From Rhizobium phaseoli (lineage in GTDB: Bacteria > Pseudomonadota > Alphaproteobacteria > Rhizobiales > Rhizobiaceae), in assembly GCF_003985125.1 (NCBI RefSeq), contig NZ_ML133573.1:62001-126000 (forward strand): 64,000 bases of DNA. Direction: 5' to 3'. A program made the translations under genes and the position numbers. Below are positions 1-8,753 of the stretch, one piece after another; position 1 is the first letter of the stretch; each line of letters opens with the position of its first letter. Under the pieces are notes generated by a model. It searched no databases. It worked only from the letters and a program-made list of their open reading frames with translations, and was not told where the DNA came from.

Positions 1-2025
1 CAGCCAGCCCATGCCCTGCACGAAGGCGCCCTCGACTTGGCCGAGGTCGATTGCCGGGTTCAGCGAGCGGCCGACATCGTGCAGGATGTCGGTGCGATCG
101 ATCAGATATTCGCCGGTCAGCGTGTCGATCGAAACCTCGGTGCAGGCGGCGCCGTAGGCGAAATAATAGAAGGGCGTGCCGCGGCCGGCCTTGCGGTCCC
201 AGTGGATCTTCGGCGTCTTGTAGAAGCCGGCGGCGGAAAGCTGGACGCGGGCAAAATAGGCCTGCTTGATGAAATCGGGGAAGGGGATTTCGCTGTCACC
301 GACGCGCACGCGGTTGGGCAGAAAGACGACGTCGGAGGGCGCCACATCCCATTTCTCGGCGGCAAAAGCCACCAGACGTTCCTTGATCTGGCGGGCGGCA
401 TCGAAGGCGGCCATGCCGTTCAGATCCGAGCCGGACGAGGCAGCTGTGGCCGAGGTGTTCGGCACCTTGGCTGTCGTCGTCGCGGTGATCTTCACCCTTG
501 AGATATCGACCTGGAAGCTGTCGGCCAGCACCTGCGCGACCTTGGTATAAAGACCTTGGCCCATTTCGGTGCCGCCATGGTTCAGGTGGATCGAGCCGTC
601 CTGATAGACGTGGACGAGCGCGCCGGCTTGGTTGAAGGCGGTCATGGTGAAGGAGATGCCGAACTTCACCGGCGTCAGGGCAATGCCCTTCCTGATATAG
701 CGGCTGTCGCGGTTGAAGCCGATGATGGCGTTGCGCCGCGCCCGGTAATCTGACGTATCCTCCAGCTCGTCGACGACGCGGGCGATGATATTGTCCTCGA
801 CCTCCTGATGGTAGGGGGTCAGCGTGCGCCCGGAGCCCGGCTGGCCGTAGAAATTCAGCTTGCGGATGTCGAGCGGATCCTTGCCGACTGCGTAAGCGAT
901 CTCCTCGATGATCCGCTCGGCGCCGAGCATGCCCTGCGGCCCGCCGAAGCCGCGGAAGGCGGTGTTCGAGACCGTGTGGGTTTTCAGCGGCTTCGACTGG
1001 AGGTGCACATGCGGATAGAAATAGCTGGAATCGGCATGGAAGAGGGCGCGATCGGTCACCGGTCCCGACAGATCCGAGGAGAAGCCGCAGCGCGCCGCAT
1101 AAGTGGCGTCGACCGCATGGATGCGGCCTTCGGCATCGAAACCCACTTCGTAATCGACCAGGAAATCATGACGCTTGCCGGTGGCGCTCATATCCTCGTC
1201 GCGGTCCGGACGGAATTTAATCGTACGCCCGAGCTTCTTGGCGGCGATCGCCGCAAGGGCTGCGAACTGGTTACCCTGCGTTTCCTTGCCGCCGAAGCCG
1301 CCGCCCATGCGGCGCACGTTGACGGTGACTGCGTTCGACGGGATATCGAGCACATGGCCGACAATATGCTGGATCTCGCTCGGATGCTGCGTCGACGACC
1401 AGACGGTGACCTCATCGTCCTCGCCGGGAATGGCCACGGCGATATGGCCTTCGAGATAGAAATGCTCCTGGCCGCCGATGCGCATCTGCCCCTTCAGCCG
1501 CATGCCGGCATTCGGCATTTCCGTTTCCGGCTCGCCGCGCTGCAGCGTCATCGGGGTGATCACCAGCGGGCCGCCATTGGCAAGCGCGCCGTCGATATCG
1601 TGCCAGTGCGTCAGGTCGCGATAGTCGATCTTCGCCAGCCGCGCGGCGCGCCGCGCCGCGTCGCGCGTTTCGGCGATGACGGCAAAGATCGGCTGGCCGT
1701 GGAATTGAACCAAGGTTTCGGCAAGCAGCGGCTCGTCATGGCTGCCATTGGAACTGGTGTCGTTGACGCCGGGCACGTCCTTGCCGGTGAAAACCCAAAC
1801 GACGCCGGGATAGGCGGCGACAGCGGAAAGATCGATACTGATGATTTCGGCATGCGCCCGGTCGGAAAGGCCGAGCGCGCCGTGCAGGAGGCCGGCGGGT
1901 TCGGGAATATCGTCGATATAATCGGCGCTTCCGGTGACATGTTTGTGTGCTGAGTCATGGCGCAGGGAGCCGTGCATCGGGCCGGAGATGACGACTTTTC
2001 GGTCTTCGAAGGTGGACTTGTCCAT
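1..2025 (-). CDS. xdhB: Xanthine dehydrogenase molybdopterin-binding (large) subunit, C-terminus cut by window edge
   Basis: Large molybdopterin-binding subunit of a three-cofactor xanthine dehydrogenase, which oxidises hypoxanthine and xanthine to urate in the cytoplasm. The minus-strand frame is open for 675 codons from an ATG at 2025 to base 1, so the C-terminus lies outside the window (the family is about 780 residues). Recognisable family motifs are VRRMGGGFGGKET and NTAFRGFGGPQGM, both of the Moco-binding domain. A GGAGG lies about 11 bases before the ATG. It is the third gene of a bdhA-xdhA-xdhB cluster and is separated from xdhA by a palindromic repeat. In Sinorhizobium meliloti bdhA is cotranscribed with xdhA and xdhB, and the order here matches. 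Confidence 0.9.
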   Translation of the reverse strand, partial: MDKSTFEDRKVVISGPMHGSLRHDSAHKHVTGSADYIDDIPEPAGLLHGALGLSDRAHAEIISIDLSAVAAYPGVVWVFTGKDVPGVNDTSSNGSHDEPLLAETLVQFHGQPIFAVIAETRDAARRAARLAKIDYRDLTHWHDIDGALANGGPLVITPMTLQRGEPETEMPNAGMRLKGQMRIGGQEHFYLEGHIAVAIPGEDDEVTVWSSTQHPSEIQHIVGHVLDIPSNAVTVNVRRMGGGFGGKETQGNQFAALAAIAAKKLGRTIKFRPDRDEDMSATGKRHDFLVDYEVGFDAEGRIHAVDATYAARCGFSSDLSGPVTDRALFHADSSYFYPHVHLQSKPLKTHTVSNTAFRGFGGPQGMLGAERIIEEIAYAVGKDPLDIRKLNFYGQPGSGRTLTPYHQEVEDNIIARVVDELEDTSDYRARRNAIIGFNRDSRYIRKGIALTPVKFGISFTMTAFNQAGALVHVYQDGSIHLNHGGTEMGQGLYTKVAQVLADSFQVDISRVKITATTTAKVPNTSATAASSGSDLNGMAAFDAARQIKERLVAFAAEKWDVAPSDVVFLPNRVRVGDSEIPFPDFIKQAYFARVQLSAAGFYKTPKIHWDRKAGRGTPFYYFAYGAACTEVSIDTLTGEYLIDRTDILHDVGRSLNPAIDLGQVEGAFVQGMGWL

Positions 2026-2063
2026 TAGCGGTGTCCTCCATGGGAAGCCCTGATTTGACGGCG

Positions 2064-2199
2064 GCCCCTCATCCGGCTGCCGCCACCTTCTCCCCGCTTG
2101 CGGGGAGAAGGGACATGCCGCGCCGTCTCCGTTGCTCGCCACCTCTCGCAGGGCACGTCCCCTCTCCCCGCAGGCGGGGAGAGGGTTAGGGTGAGGGGC
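2064..2199. repeat. Rhizobial intergenic palindromic repeat (RIME/REP-like)
   Basis: The ends form an inverted repeat (GCCCCTCATCC at the left, GGGTGAGGGGC at the right). Two internal GC-rich palindromes, each built on CTCCCCGC-type arms, lie between them. From memory this is the arrangement of the mosaic palindromic elements scattered through Rhizobium intergenic DNA. It sits between xdhA and xdhB, so it would be transcribed as part of the operon. Confidence 0.6.
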
Positions 2200-2239
2200 A
2201 AAGTGGTGCCTGCGGGAGGCCGGCTTGCGAAACAATCCA

Positions 2240-3706
2240 TCACGCCACCTCCTCGAACCGCTTCAGCTCCGCCGGCGCGCCAACAGTCTCAAGATAGAAG
2301 CGCGTCAGCAGGTTCTTCGCCGTCAGCTGCCGGTATTCCGCTGTGGCGCGCCAGTCGGTCAGCGGCTGGAAGTCGGCGTCGAAGGCGGGGCGGGCGGCGT
2401 CGATCGTCGCTTCCATCCATGATTTGCCGATCAGCGCGGCTTCGACAGCTTGAGCGCGTTTGGGTGTTGCCGCCATGCCGCCGAAGGCAATGCGAATGTC
2501 GGTGACCACGTCGGTTGCATCGAGCGTCAGCAGGAAGGCGCCGAGCACGGCGGTGATGTCTTCGTCGCGCCGCTTGGTGATCTTGTAGGCGGCAAAACGG
2601 CTGGTGGGCTTGGGATAGGGCACGAACACGCTCTCGACGAATTCGCCGCGCCTGCGATCCTGCTTGCCATAGGCGATGAAGAAGTCTTCGAGCGGCATCT
2701 TGCGCCGGCCTTCCAGGGAGCGCAGCGTCAGCATCGCGCTGAGCGCGATCAGCGGCGGCGGGCTGTCGCCGATCGGCGAGCCGTTGGCGATGTTGCCGCC
2801 GATCGTGCCCATGTTGCGAACCTGTTCGCCGCCAATGCGGTCGATCAGGCGTCCGAGCGCCGGAATTTTCCGGGCAATCGCTTCGAAAGCCTTGGTATAG
2901 CTGACGCCGGCGCCAATGGTGACGCCGTCTTCGCTTTCCGTGACCGATTGCAATTCGCTCAGATGATTGATGAAAACGACCGGGCTCAATCGGCGCATCT
3001 GCTTCGTCACCCAGAGGCCGACATCGGTCGCGCCGGCAACGATAGTCGCGTCGGGTTCCTGCGAGAGGACTTCCGCCAGAGCCTGAACAGACCCCGGGAC
3101 GATCAGCTGGTCTTCGCCATCGGCGATCCGGATGGTGCCGCTCGCCTGCAGGGCCCAGAGCCGCGCGACGATTTCTGAGCGCGTCCGTTGCAGCGGATCG
3201 AAGAGCGCGCTCGGCCGCGTCAGGCTCACCTGCTCGGCGGCCTTGACGATCGGCTCATAGCCGGTGCAGCGACAGAGATTGCCCTGCAGCGCCTTTTCGA
3301 TCTCGCGGCGGCCGGGATTTTCCTTGGTCAGCCAGAGGCCATAGAGCGACATGACGAAGCCCGGGGTGCAGAAACCGCATTGCGAGCCATGGCAATCGAC
3401 CAGCGCCTGCTGCACCGGATGCAGCACGGCGTCGCGCCCGGCAAGGTGCTCGACCGTCACCACATGGGTGGCATGCAGCGAACCGATGAAACGGATGCAG
3501 GCGTTGACGGATTCATAGGCAAGCTTGCCGTCGGCCAGCCGTCCGACGAGCACGGTACAGGCGCCGCAATCGCCTTCGGCGCATCCTTCCTTGGTGCCTG
3601 TCAGGCGCCGCTTCAACCGGAGAAAGTCGAGAAGCGTCTCGGTCGGCCCGACATCGGTGAGCGCGATGTCCTCGCCGTTCAGGATGAAGCGGATGCTGTC
3701 GTTCAT
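2240..3706 (-). CDS. xdhA: Xanthine dehydrogenase small subunit (2Fe-2S and FAD domains)
   Basis: Electron-transfer subunit of xanthine dehydrogenase, 488 residues. The N-terminal ferredoxin-like 2Fe-2S domain has CAEGDCGAC, and the second 2Fe-2S domain has SQCGFCTPGF and GNLCRCTGY. The FAD-binding domain follows from about residue 200 (IVAGATDVGLWVTK, MGTIGGNIANGSPIGD), and a CO-dehydrogenase flavoprotein C-terminal domain ends the chain. The ATG at 3706 is preferred over an upstream ATG because it starts directly at the ferredoxin domain and has GGGAA upstream. It begins 28 bases after the bdhA stop, consistent with one transcript. Confidence 0.93.
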   Translation of the reverse strand: MNDSIRFILNGEDIALTDVGPTETLLDFLRLKRRLTGTKEGCAEGDCGACTVLVGRLADGKLAYESVNACIRFIGSLHATHVVTVEHLAGRDAVLHPVQQALVDCHGSQCGFCTPGFVMSLYGLWLTKENPGRREIEKALQGNLCRCTGYEPIVKAAEQVSLTRPSALFDPLQRTRSEIVARLWALQASGTIRIADGEDQLIVPGSVQALAEVLSQEPDATIVAGATDVGLWVTKQMRRLSPVVFINHLSELQSVTESEDGVTIGAGVSYTKAFEAIARKIPALGRLIDRIGGEQVRNMGTIGGNIANGSPIGDSPPPLIALSAMLTLRSLEGRRKMPLEDFFIAYGKQDRRRGEFVESVFVPYPKPTSRFAAYKITKRRDEDITAVLGAFLLTLDATDVVTDIRIAFGGMAATPKRAQAVEAALIGKSWMEATIDAARPAFDADFQPLTDWRATAEYRQLTAKNLLTRFYLETVGAPAELKRFEEVA

Positions 3707-3734
3707 GATATTCCCGGTTGTTTTTTCCAAATGG

Positions 3735-4511
3735 TTAAGCCGCCGTCCAGCCACCGTCAATCGAGATGTGCGTTCCGGTCACCTGGCGGGCAGCGTCGCT
3801 GGCGAGGTAGAGCGACAATGCGCCGATCTCTTCGGCCTTGACGAATTCCCGCGTCGGCTGCGCCTTGAGGATGACCTCGCTCTTTACCTGTTCCTCGGTC
3901 ATGCCGCGTGCCTTGGCAGTATCGGGTATCTGTTTTTCGACCAGCGGCGTCAGCACGTAGCCGGGGCAGATGGCGTTGACCGTCACGCCGAATTCGGCAA
4001 GTTCCAGCGCCGCTGTCTTCGTCAGACCTAATATACCATGTTTGGCGGCCACATAGGCGGATTTGAAGGGGGAGGCGACGAGCCCGTGCGCGGAGGCAAT
4101 ATTGATGATGCGGCCGTGCTTCTTGGCCTTCATCAGCGGGATCGCCGCGCGCATGGTATGAAAGGAGCTCGACAGATTGATCGCGATGATCTGATCCCAT
4201 TTTTCGATCGGAAAATCCTCGATCTTCTCGACATGCTGGATGCCGGCATTGTTGACCAGAACATCGACGGTGCCGAAGTTCTTTGCCGCCGTTTCGATCA
4301 GGTCGGCGACCTCGGCGGGCTTCGTCATGTCGGCCGGATGGTAGATCGCCCGGCCTTTCGACACCGATTCAAGCCGTTCGACGATCGCCTTGATTTCATC
4401 GGCATTTCCGAAACCGTTGATGACGATGTTGTCGCCCGCTTCGGCGAAGGCGGTGGCGATCGCAAGACCGATGCCGCTGGTGGAACCGGTGACGACGACT
4501 GATCTGCTCAT
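3735..4511 (-). CDS. bdhA: D-3-hydroxybutyrate dehydrogenase
   Basis: NAD-dependent short-chain dehydrogenase, 258 residues, converting 3-hydroxybutyrate to acetoacetate in polyhydroxybutyrate breakdown. The SDR features are the nucleotide-binding TGSTSGIG near the start, NNAG at about residue 90, and the YVAAK catalytic tyrosine/lysine pair at about 155. The sequence IQHVEKIEDFP after NNAG and the C-terminal THISIDGGWTAA are typical of this subfamily. It is first in the bdhA-xdhA-xdhB cluster and divergent from glpK across 155 bases. The same gene order is described for S. meliloti, which supports the specific assignment over a generic SDR. Confidence 0.92.
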   Translation of the reverse strand: MSRSVVVTGSTSGIGLAIATAFAEAGDNIVINGFGNADEIKAIVERLESVSKGRAIYHPADMTKPAEVADLIETAAKNFGTVDVLVNNAGIQHVEKIEDFPIEKWDQIIAINLSSSFHTMRAAIPLMKAKKHGRIINIASAHGLVASPFKSAYVAAKHGILGLTKTAALELAEFGVTVNAICPGYVLTPLVEKQIPDTAKARGMTEEQVKSEVILKAQPTREFVKAEEIGALSLYLASDAARQVTGTHISIDGGWTAA

Positions 4512-4666
4512 GTTTTTCTCCCTGGAAGCGGATGCTGCGTTGCAGCGTCGGCGGCGAGGTTATGCCCAAAGCCGGCGGGCTGGCAATTCCGCTTTATTCG
4601 CTTTTCTCATCCGTATCCGTGTCCTATTGATTTGCAACGATAATGATGTGTTTGAGGAGGGATTTG

Positions 4667-6160
4667 ATGAGTGGATATGTTCTGGCGATCGATCAGGGAA
4701 CGACGTCGACGCGGGCGATCGTCTTCGATCGCGATATGCATGTCGCCGGCAAGGGCCAGAAGGAATTCACCCAGATCTATCCGCGTTCTGGCTGGGTGGA
4801 GCACGATCCCGAGGAGATCTGGGATTCGGTTGTGTCCACGGTCAACATGGCGTTGCGCGATGCCGGGATTACGGCGAGGGATGTTGCGGCACTCGGCATC
4901 ACCAATCAGCGCGAGACGGTGGTCGTCTGGGAGCGCGAGACGGGCCGGCCGATCCAGAATGCCATCGTCTGGCAGGACCGGCGCACCGCGAGCTATTGCG
5001 ATAATCTGAAGCGGCAGGATCTCGAGCGGCTGTTCACCAAGAAGACCGGCCTGCTCCTCGATCCCTATTTTTCCGGAACGAAGCTTTCCTGGATGCTGGC
5101 CAACGTGAAGGGTGCGCGGGCGCGTGCCGCCAGGGGCGATCTCTGCTTCGGGACGATCGACACCTTCCTGATCTGGCGGCTGACAGGCGGCAAGAGCTTC
5201 GTCACCGACGCCACCAATGCCTCGCGCACGCTGATGTACAATATCGCCGAAAATAGCTGGGACGAGGACCTGCTCGATATTCTGAGGGTGCCGGCCGCCA
5301 TGCTGCCGGAAGTCAAGGATTGCGCCGCCGATTTCGGGACGGTCGACGCCAGTATCTTTGGCGCTGCGATCCCGATTCTCGGGGTCGCCGGCGACCAGCA
5401 GGCGGCGACCATCGGTCAGGCCTGCTTTGCGCCGGGCATGCTGAAATCGACCTATGGCACTGGCTGTTTCGCGCTGCTCAACACGGGCGCCGATATGGTC
5501 CGCTCGAAAAATCGGCTGTTGACCACCATCGCCTATCGCCTGAACGGGGAGACGACCTACGCGCTCGAGGGATCGATCTTCATCGCCGGTGCAGCGGTGC
5601 AATGGCTGCGGGACGGACTCGGGATCATCGGCAGCGCCGCCGAGAGCAACATGCTTGCCGAAAAGGCTGATCCCACGCAGGAGGTCTATCTCGTGCCCGC
5701 CTTTACCGGGCTGGGCGCGCCGCATTGGGACGCCAAGGCGCGCGGTGCCATCTTCGGGCTGACACGCAATACCGGCCCGGCGGAATTTTCCCGCGCCGCG
5801 CTCGAGGCCGTCTGCTACCAGACTCGTGACCTGCTCGACGCCATGCAGAAGGATTGGAAGAACAGCGGCGATGACACGGTGCTGCGAGTCGATGGCGGCA
5901 TGGTCGCCTCCGACTGGACGATGCAGCGCCTCGCCGACCTGCTTGATGCTCCGGTCGACCGCCCGGTCATTCTCGAGACGACGGCGCTCGGTGCCGCCTG
6001 GCTCGCCGGCAGCCGGGCTGGGGTCTGGCCGGACAGGGACGGCTTTTCGGCGATGTGGAAACGCGACCGGCGGTTCGAGCCCCATATGGACGAGAAGGTG
6101 CGGACGACCAAGCTCAAGGGCTGGAAGAGTGCGGTCCGGCGGACGCTGAGCGAGGGGTGA
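4667..6160 (+). CDS. glpK: Glycerol kinase
   Basis: ATP-dependent phosphorylation of glycerol to glycerol-3-phosphate in the cytoplasm; 497 residues, the normal GlpK length. FGGY-kinase signatures are visible: [13 protein letters not shown] at the N-terminus, the substrate region [22 protein letters not shown], and the C-terminal [13 protein letters not shown]. The start at 4667 follows GAGGAGGG by a normal distance, and an in-frame ATG 8 codons upstream has no better site. No glp transporter or regulator lies nearby, so it appears monocistronic. Confidence 0.95.
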   Translation: MSGYVLAIDQGTTSTRAIVFDRDMHVAGKGQKEFTQIYPRSGWVEHDPEEIWDSVVSTVNMALRDAGITARDVAALGITNQRETVVVWERETGRPIQNAIVWQDRRTASYCDNLKRQDLERLFTKKTGLLLDPYFSGTKLSWMLANVKGARARAARGDLCFGTIDTFLIWRLTGGKSFVTDATNASRTLMYNIAENSWDEDLLDILRVPAAMLPEVKDCAADFGTVDASIFGAAIPILGVAGDQQAATIGQACFAPGMLKSTYGTGCFALLNTGADMVRSKNRLLTTIAYRLNGETTYALEGSIFIAGAAVQWLRDGLGIIGSAAESNMLAEKADPTQEVYLVPAFTGLGAPHWDAKARGAIFGLTRNTGPAEFSRAALEAVCYQTRDLLDAMQKDWKNSGDDTVLRVDGGMVASDWTMQRLADLLDAPVDRPVILETTALGAAWLAGSRAGVWPDRDGFSAMWKRDRRFEPHMDEKVRTTKLKGWKSAVRRTLSEG

Positions 6161-6252
6161 GGCGCGATCAGAACCGCATCATAACGCCTGGTGTCCCCAC
6201 GGGCTGCTTGGCTGTTCGGGCGCCTTTCTTTTGATAATTTTTTAATGCGACC

Positions 6253-6279
6253 TGTCGGCTAAGCGGTTACTCCTTCGTC
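6253..6279 (+). promoter_or_regulatory. Candidate ECF42 promoter, TGTCGG-N17-CGTC
   Basis: TGTCGG at 6253 and CGTC at 6276 are separated by 17 bases, 23 bases before the DGPF gene. The same two blocks with the same spacing precede the SRPBCC gene at 7953. ECF42 sigma factors are reported to use a TGTCGA-like -35 and a CG(A/T)C -10, so the match is specific. Function is inferred. Confidence 0.55.
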
Positions 6280-6301
6280 ATTCGGAAAGAGGAGTGACCC
6301 G

Positions 6302-6676
6302 ATGCTTTATGCAATCCTTTGTTACGCCCATGAGGAAACCGTCTTCGCCTGGAGCCAGGAGGAGGAGGCTGCCGTCATGGAGAAACTTTACGCCGTGCAG
6401 GAGCCGCTGGCGAAAGCCGGCAAGCTCGGTCCCGTCGGCCGGCTGATGCCGACGACGGCTGCGACTACGGTGCGCAAAGGCAAGGACGAGCCCTTGGTCA
6501 TCGACGGGCCTTTTGCGGAAACGAAGGAGGCGCTTCTCGGCTTCTATGTGGTTGACTTGGAAACCCTCGACGAGGCCGTCGCCTTCTCGAAGCAGCTTTC
6601 ATCCGTCAATCCCGGTTCCACCTCATATGAAATTCGGCCTTTCTACGTCTTCAGGCCGGGAGATGCTGCATCATGA
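6302..6676 (+). CDS. YCII/DGPF-domain protein
   Basis: A 124-residue YCII-family protein carrying the literal DGPF motif (LVIDGPFAETKEALLGFYVVD, mid-protein) that names the DGPF subgroup. The family has a small ferredoxin-like alpha/beta fold; its biochemical role is not established. An AGAGGAG sequence precedes the ATG. Its stop overlaps the start of the ECF sigma gene by 4 bases (ATGA), so the two are translationally coupled. DGPF proteins are the standard genomic partner of ECF42 sigma factors. Confidence 0.85.
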   Translation: MLYAILCYAHEETVFAWSQEEEAAVMEKLYAVQEPLAKAGKLGPVGRLMPTTAATTVRKGKDEPLVIDGPFAETKEALLGFYVVDLETLDEAVAFSKQLSSVNPGSTSYEIRPFYVFRPGDAAS

Positions 6677-7932
6677 CCGATATTGCCTGGATCGACCTCG
6701 CTCTTGCCTCGGCCCGTCCGAAGGCGCTTGGCGCGCTGCTGCGCTATTTCCGTGATCTCGATACCGCGGAAGAGGCGTTCCAGGAGGCATGCCTGAGGGC
6801 GATCCGGACATGGCCGGAGAAGGGACCGCCGCGCGATCCGACGGCCTGGCTCATCTTCGTCGGCCGCAACAGCGGCATCGACGCGGTGCGCAAGCGATCG
6901 AAGCTCCAGGCGCTGCCGGATGAGGACGTCATTTCCGATACCGAGGATGCCGAAAGCGATATCGCCGAGCGGCTGGACGATTCCAATTATCGCGACGATA
7001 TCCTGCGGCTTCTTTTTATCTGCTGCCATCCGGATCTGCCGGCCACCCAGCAGATCGCGCTGGCGCTGCGCATCGTGTCCGGCCTTTCCGTGCAGCAGAT
7101 CGCGCGCGCTTTCCTGGTCTCCGAAAGCGCCATGGAGCAGCGCATCACCCGGGCAAAGGCGCGTGTCGCAAAAGCCGGCGTGCCGTTCGAAACGCCGAGC
7201 CCTGATGAGAGGGGCCAGCGACTTTCGATCGTCAGTACGATGATTTACCTGATCTTCAACGAGGGTTACAGCCAGGCCGACCCGAGACATGAAGCGGCCG
7301 CCTTCAGCGACGAGGCGATCCGGCTGGCACGGCTGATGCTGCACATTTTCCCCGCCGAACCGGAGCTGATGGGGCTGCTTGCGCTCATGCTCCTGCAGAT
7401 TTCGCGCCGGCCGGCGCGCTTCAGCGCCGAGGGCGAAATCGTGCTGCTCGAAGATCAGAACCGCTTGCTTTGGAACCAGCCCTTCATTAACGAGGCGCTC
7501 GCGCTGCTCGACAAGGCGTTGCGGCACCGCCGGCCGGGGCCCTTCCAGCTTCAGGCGGCCATCGCCGCGATCCATTCGCGGGCAAAACGCGCCGAAGATA
7601 CCGACTGGGTGGAGATCGATCTGCTCTATCGCGCGCTGGAGCGTATTCAGCCGTCCCCCGTCGTAACGCTCAATCGCGCGGTCGTTGTTTCCAAGCTGCA
7701 GGGGCCGCAGGACGCGCTCGATCTCATTGATCCCCTAGGCGAGAAGCTCGGCGGCTATTTCTACTATCACGGCCTGCGGGGCGGGCTACTGAAGCAGCTC
7801 GGCTTGACCTGCCAGGCGCGCGAAGCCTTCGATCGCGCCATCGCGCTTGCTCATTCGGCGGCCGAGGCCGCCCATATCCGCCGGCAGATCGACAAGATGC
7901 AGGAAGAGGCTGCGCAACCGATCGCAGAATGA
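6673..7932 (+). CDS. ECF42-type RNA polymerase sigma factor with long C-terminal extension
   Basis: Sigma-70 family factor of 419 residues, about twice the length of an ordinary ECF sigma. Region 2 is in the first ~90 residues (DTAEEAFQEACLRAIRTWP, PTAWLIFVGRNSGID). Region 4 is near residues 125-170 (LALRIVSGLSVQQIARAFLVSESAMEQRITRAKARV). The remaining ~240 residues (IYLIFNEGYS onward, with a TPR-like C-terminus) form the extension typical of ECF42, which is reported to be needed for activity. No anti-sigma gene is adjacent, as is usual for this group. It overlaps the DGPF gene by 4 bases, and the presumed target SRPBCC gene follows. Confidence 0.88.
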   Translation: MTDIAWIDLALASARPKALGALLRYFRDLDTAEEAFQEACLRAIRTWPEKGPPRDPTAWLIFVGRNSGIDAVRKRSKLQALPDEDVISDTEDAESDIAERLDDSNYRDDILRLLFICCHPDLPATQQIALALRIVSGLSVQQIARAFLVSESAMEQRITRAKARVAKAGVPFETPSPDERGQRLSIVSTMIYLIFNEGYSQADPRHEAAAFSDEAIRLARLMLHIFPAEPELMGLLALMLLQISRRPARFSAEGEIVLLEDQNRLLWNQPFINEALALLDKALRHRRPGPFQLQAAIAAIHSRAKRAEDTDWVEIDLLYRALERIQPSPVVTLNRAVVVSKLQGPQDALDLIDPLGEKLGGYFYYHGLRGGLLKQLGLTCQAREAFDRAIALAHSAAEAAHIRRQIDKMQEEAAQPIAE

Positions 7933-7952
7933 TCAAAGAAAAATCGCCACGC

Positions 7953-7979
7953 TGTCGGAATGGCGAAGTTTGACACGTC
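7953..7979 (+). promoter_or_regulatory. Second candidate ECF42 promoter, TGTCGG-N17-CGTC
   Basis: TGTCGG at 7953 and CGTC at 7976 with a 17-base spacer repeat exactly the arrangement at 6253-6279, while the spacers themselves are unrelated. It lies 51 bases before the SRPBCC start and after the sigma stop, so the SRPBCC gene could be transcribed separately by the sigma factor. Confidence 0.55.
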
Positions 7980-8030
7980 CTTGTAACAGCCTGAGACGAA
8001 CCAGGTTTAATCGAATGGAGAGATGTTGAG

Positions 8031-8498
8031 ATGACCGCCAGCACCCAACATGAGCTTGTCCTTATCCGCGAATTCGAAGCCCCGCGTGATAAGATCTACA
8101 AGGCGTGGACCGATTCCGAGCTGCTGAAGCAGTGGTTCGTACCGCGCCCCTGGGGCGTGGCGGAAGCGACGCTTGATGTCCGCCCCGGCGGCTCCAACGT
8201 CATTGTCATGCAGGATCCCGAGGGCAATCGGTATCCGAACCGCGGCGTCTATCTCGAACTCGTCGAGAATGAGAAGATCGTCTTTACCGACGCCTATAGC
8301 AGCGCCTGGGTGCCTGCCGAAAAACCTTTCTTCACCGGCGTCATCCTGCTCGAAGATCTCGGCAATGGCCGCACGAAGTATACGGCCAAGGCGCTGCACT
8401 GGCGCGCCGAGGACAAGGAAGCGCACGAGAAGATGGGCTTCCACGACGGATGGGGAAAGGCCGCGGACCAGCTGGCGGAATTGCTGGCGAAGATGTGA
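8031..8498 (+). CDS. SRPBCC / AHSA1-like domain protein
   Basis: A 155-residue protein of the START-like SRPBCC superfamily (activator of Hsp90 ATPase homologue 1-like branch). Typical features are the opening strand and helix ELVLIREFEAPRDKIYKAWTD, then WFVPRPWGV, and a C-terminal helix with HDGWGKAADQLAELL. Members bind hydrophobic ligands, but the ligand cannot be read from the sequence. AGAG precedes the ATG. Genes for SRPBCC proteins commonly accompany ECF42/DGPF pairs, and the shared promoter motif upstream supports membership in that regulon. Confidence 0.85.
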   Translation: MTASTQHELVLIREFEAPRDKIYKAWTDSELLKQWFVPRPWGVAEATLDVRPGGSNVIVMQDPEGNRYPNRGVYLELVENEKIVFTDAYSSAWVPAEKPFFTGVILLEDLGNGRTKYTAKALHWRAEDKEAHEKMGFHDGWGKAADQLAELLAKM

Positions 8499-8753
8499 GC
8501 GGCGAGGGGGCGTGGCGGAGGCCGCGCCGTCCTCATGCTTCACGTGCCATGTGAGGCAGCTTGGAGGATGATTCCGTTGAGGCTTGGAAGTCGTTGAATT
8601 CAGATTCGAATTGGGGTTCTGGCGGACCGGTGTTGCTGTCAAGACGGACGCCGCATCACTATCGAAACTCTCGAACATTCCGTTCCAGACTTTGTATTTG
8701 CGTTGCCGCTCGCCGGTCCTTATCTCCAGGTTGAATTTAATGGGATGCGGACA

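Noticed and set aside
4607..6085. Long antisense frame (about 490 codons) opposite glpK
   Set aside because: It mirrors the codon bias of glpK, has no family motif, and the plus-strand kinase is complete and convincing.
8499..8753. Possible gene between the SRPBCC and LLM genes
   Set aside because: Frames here are short, lack ribosome sites and resemble no family; the stretch is treated as non-coding.
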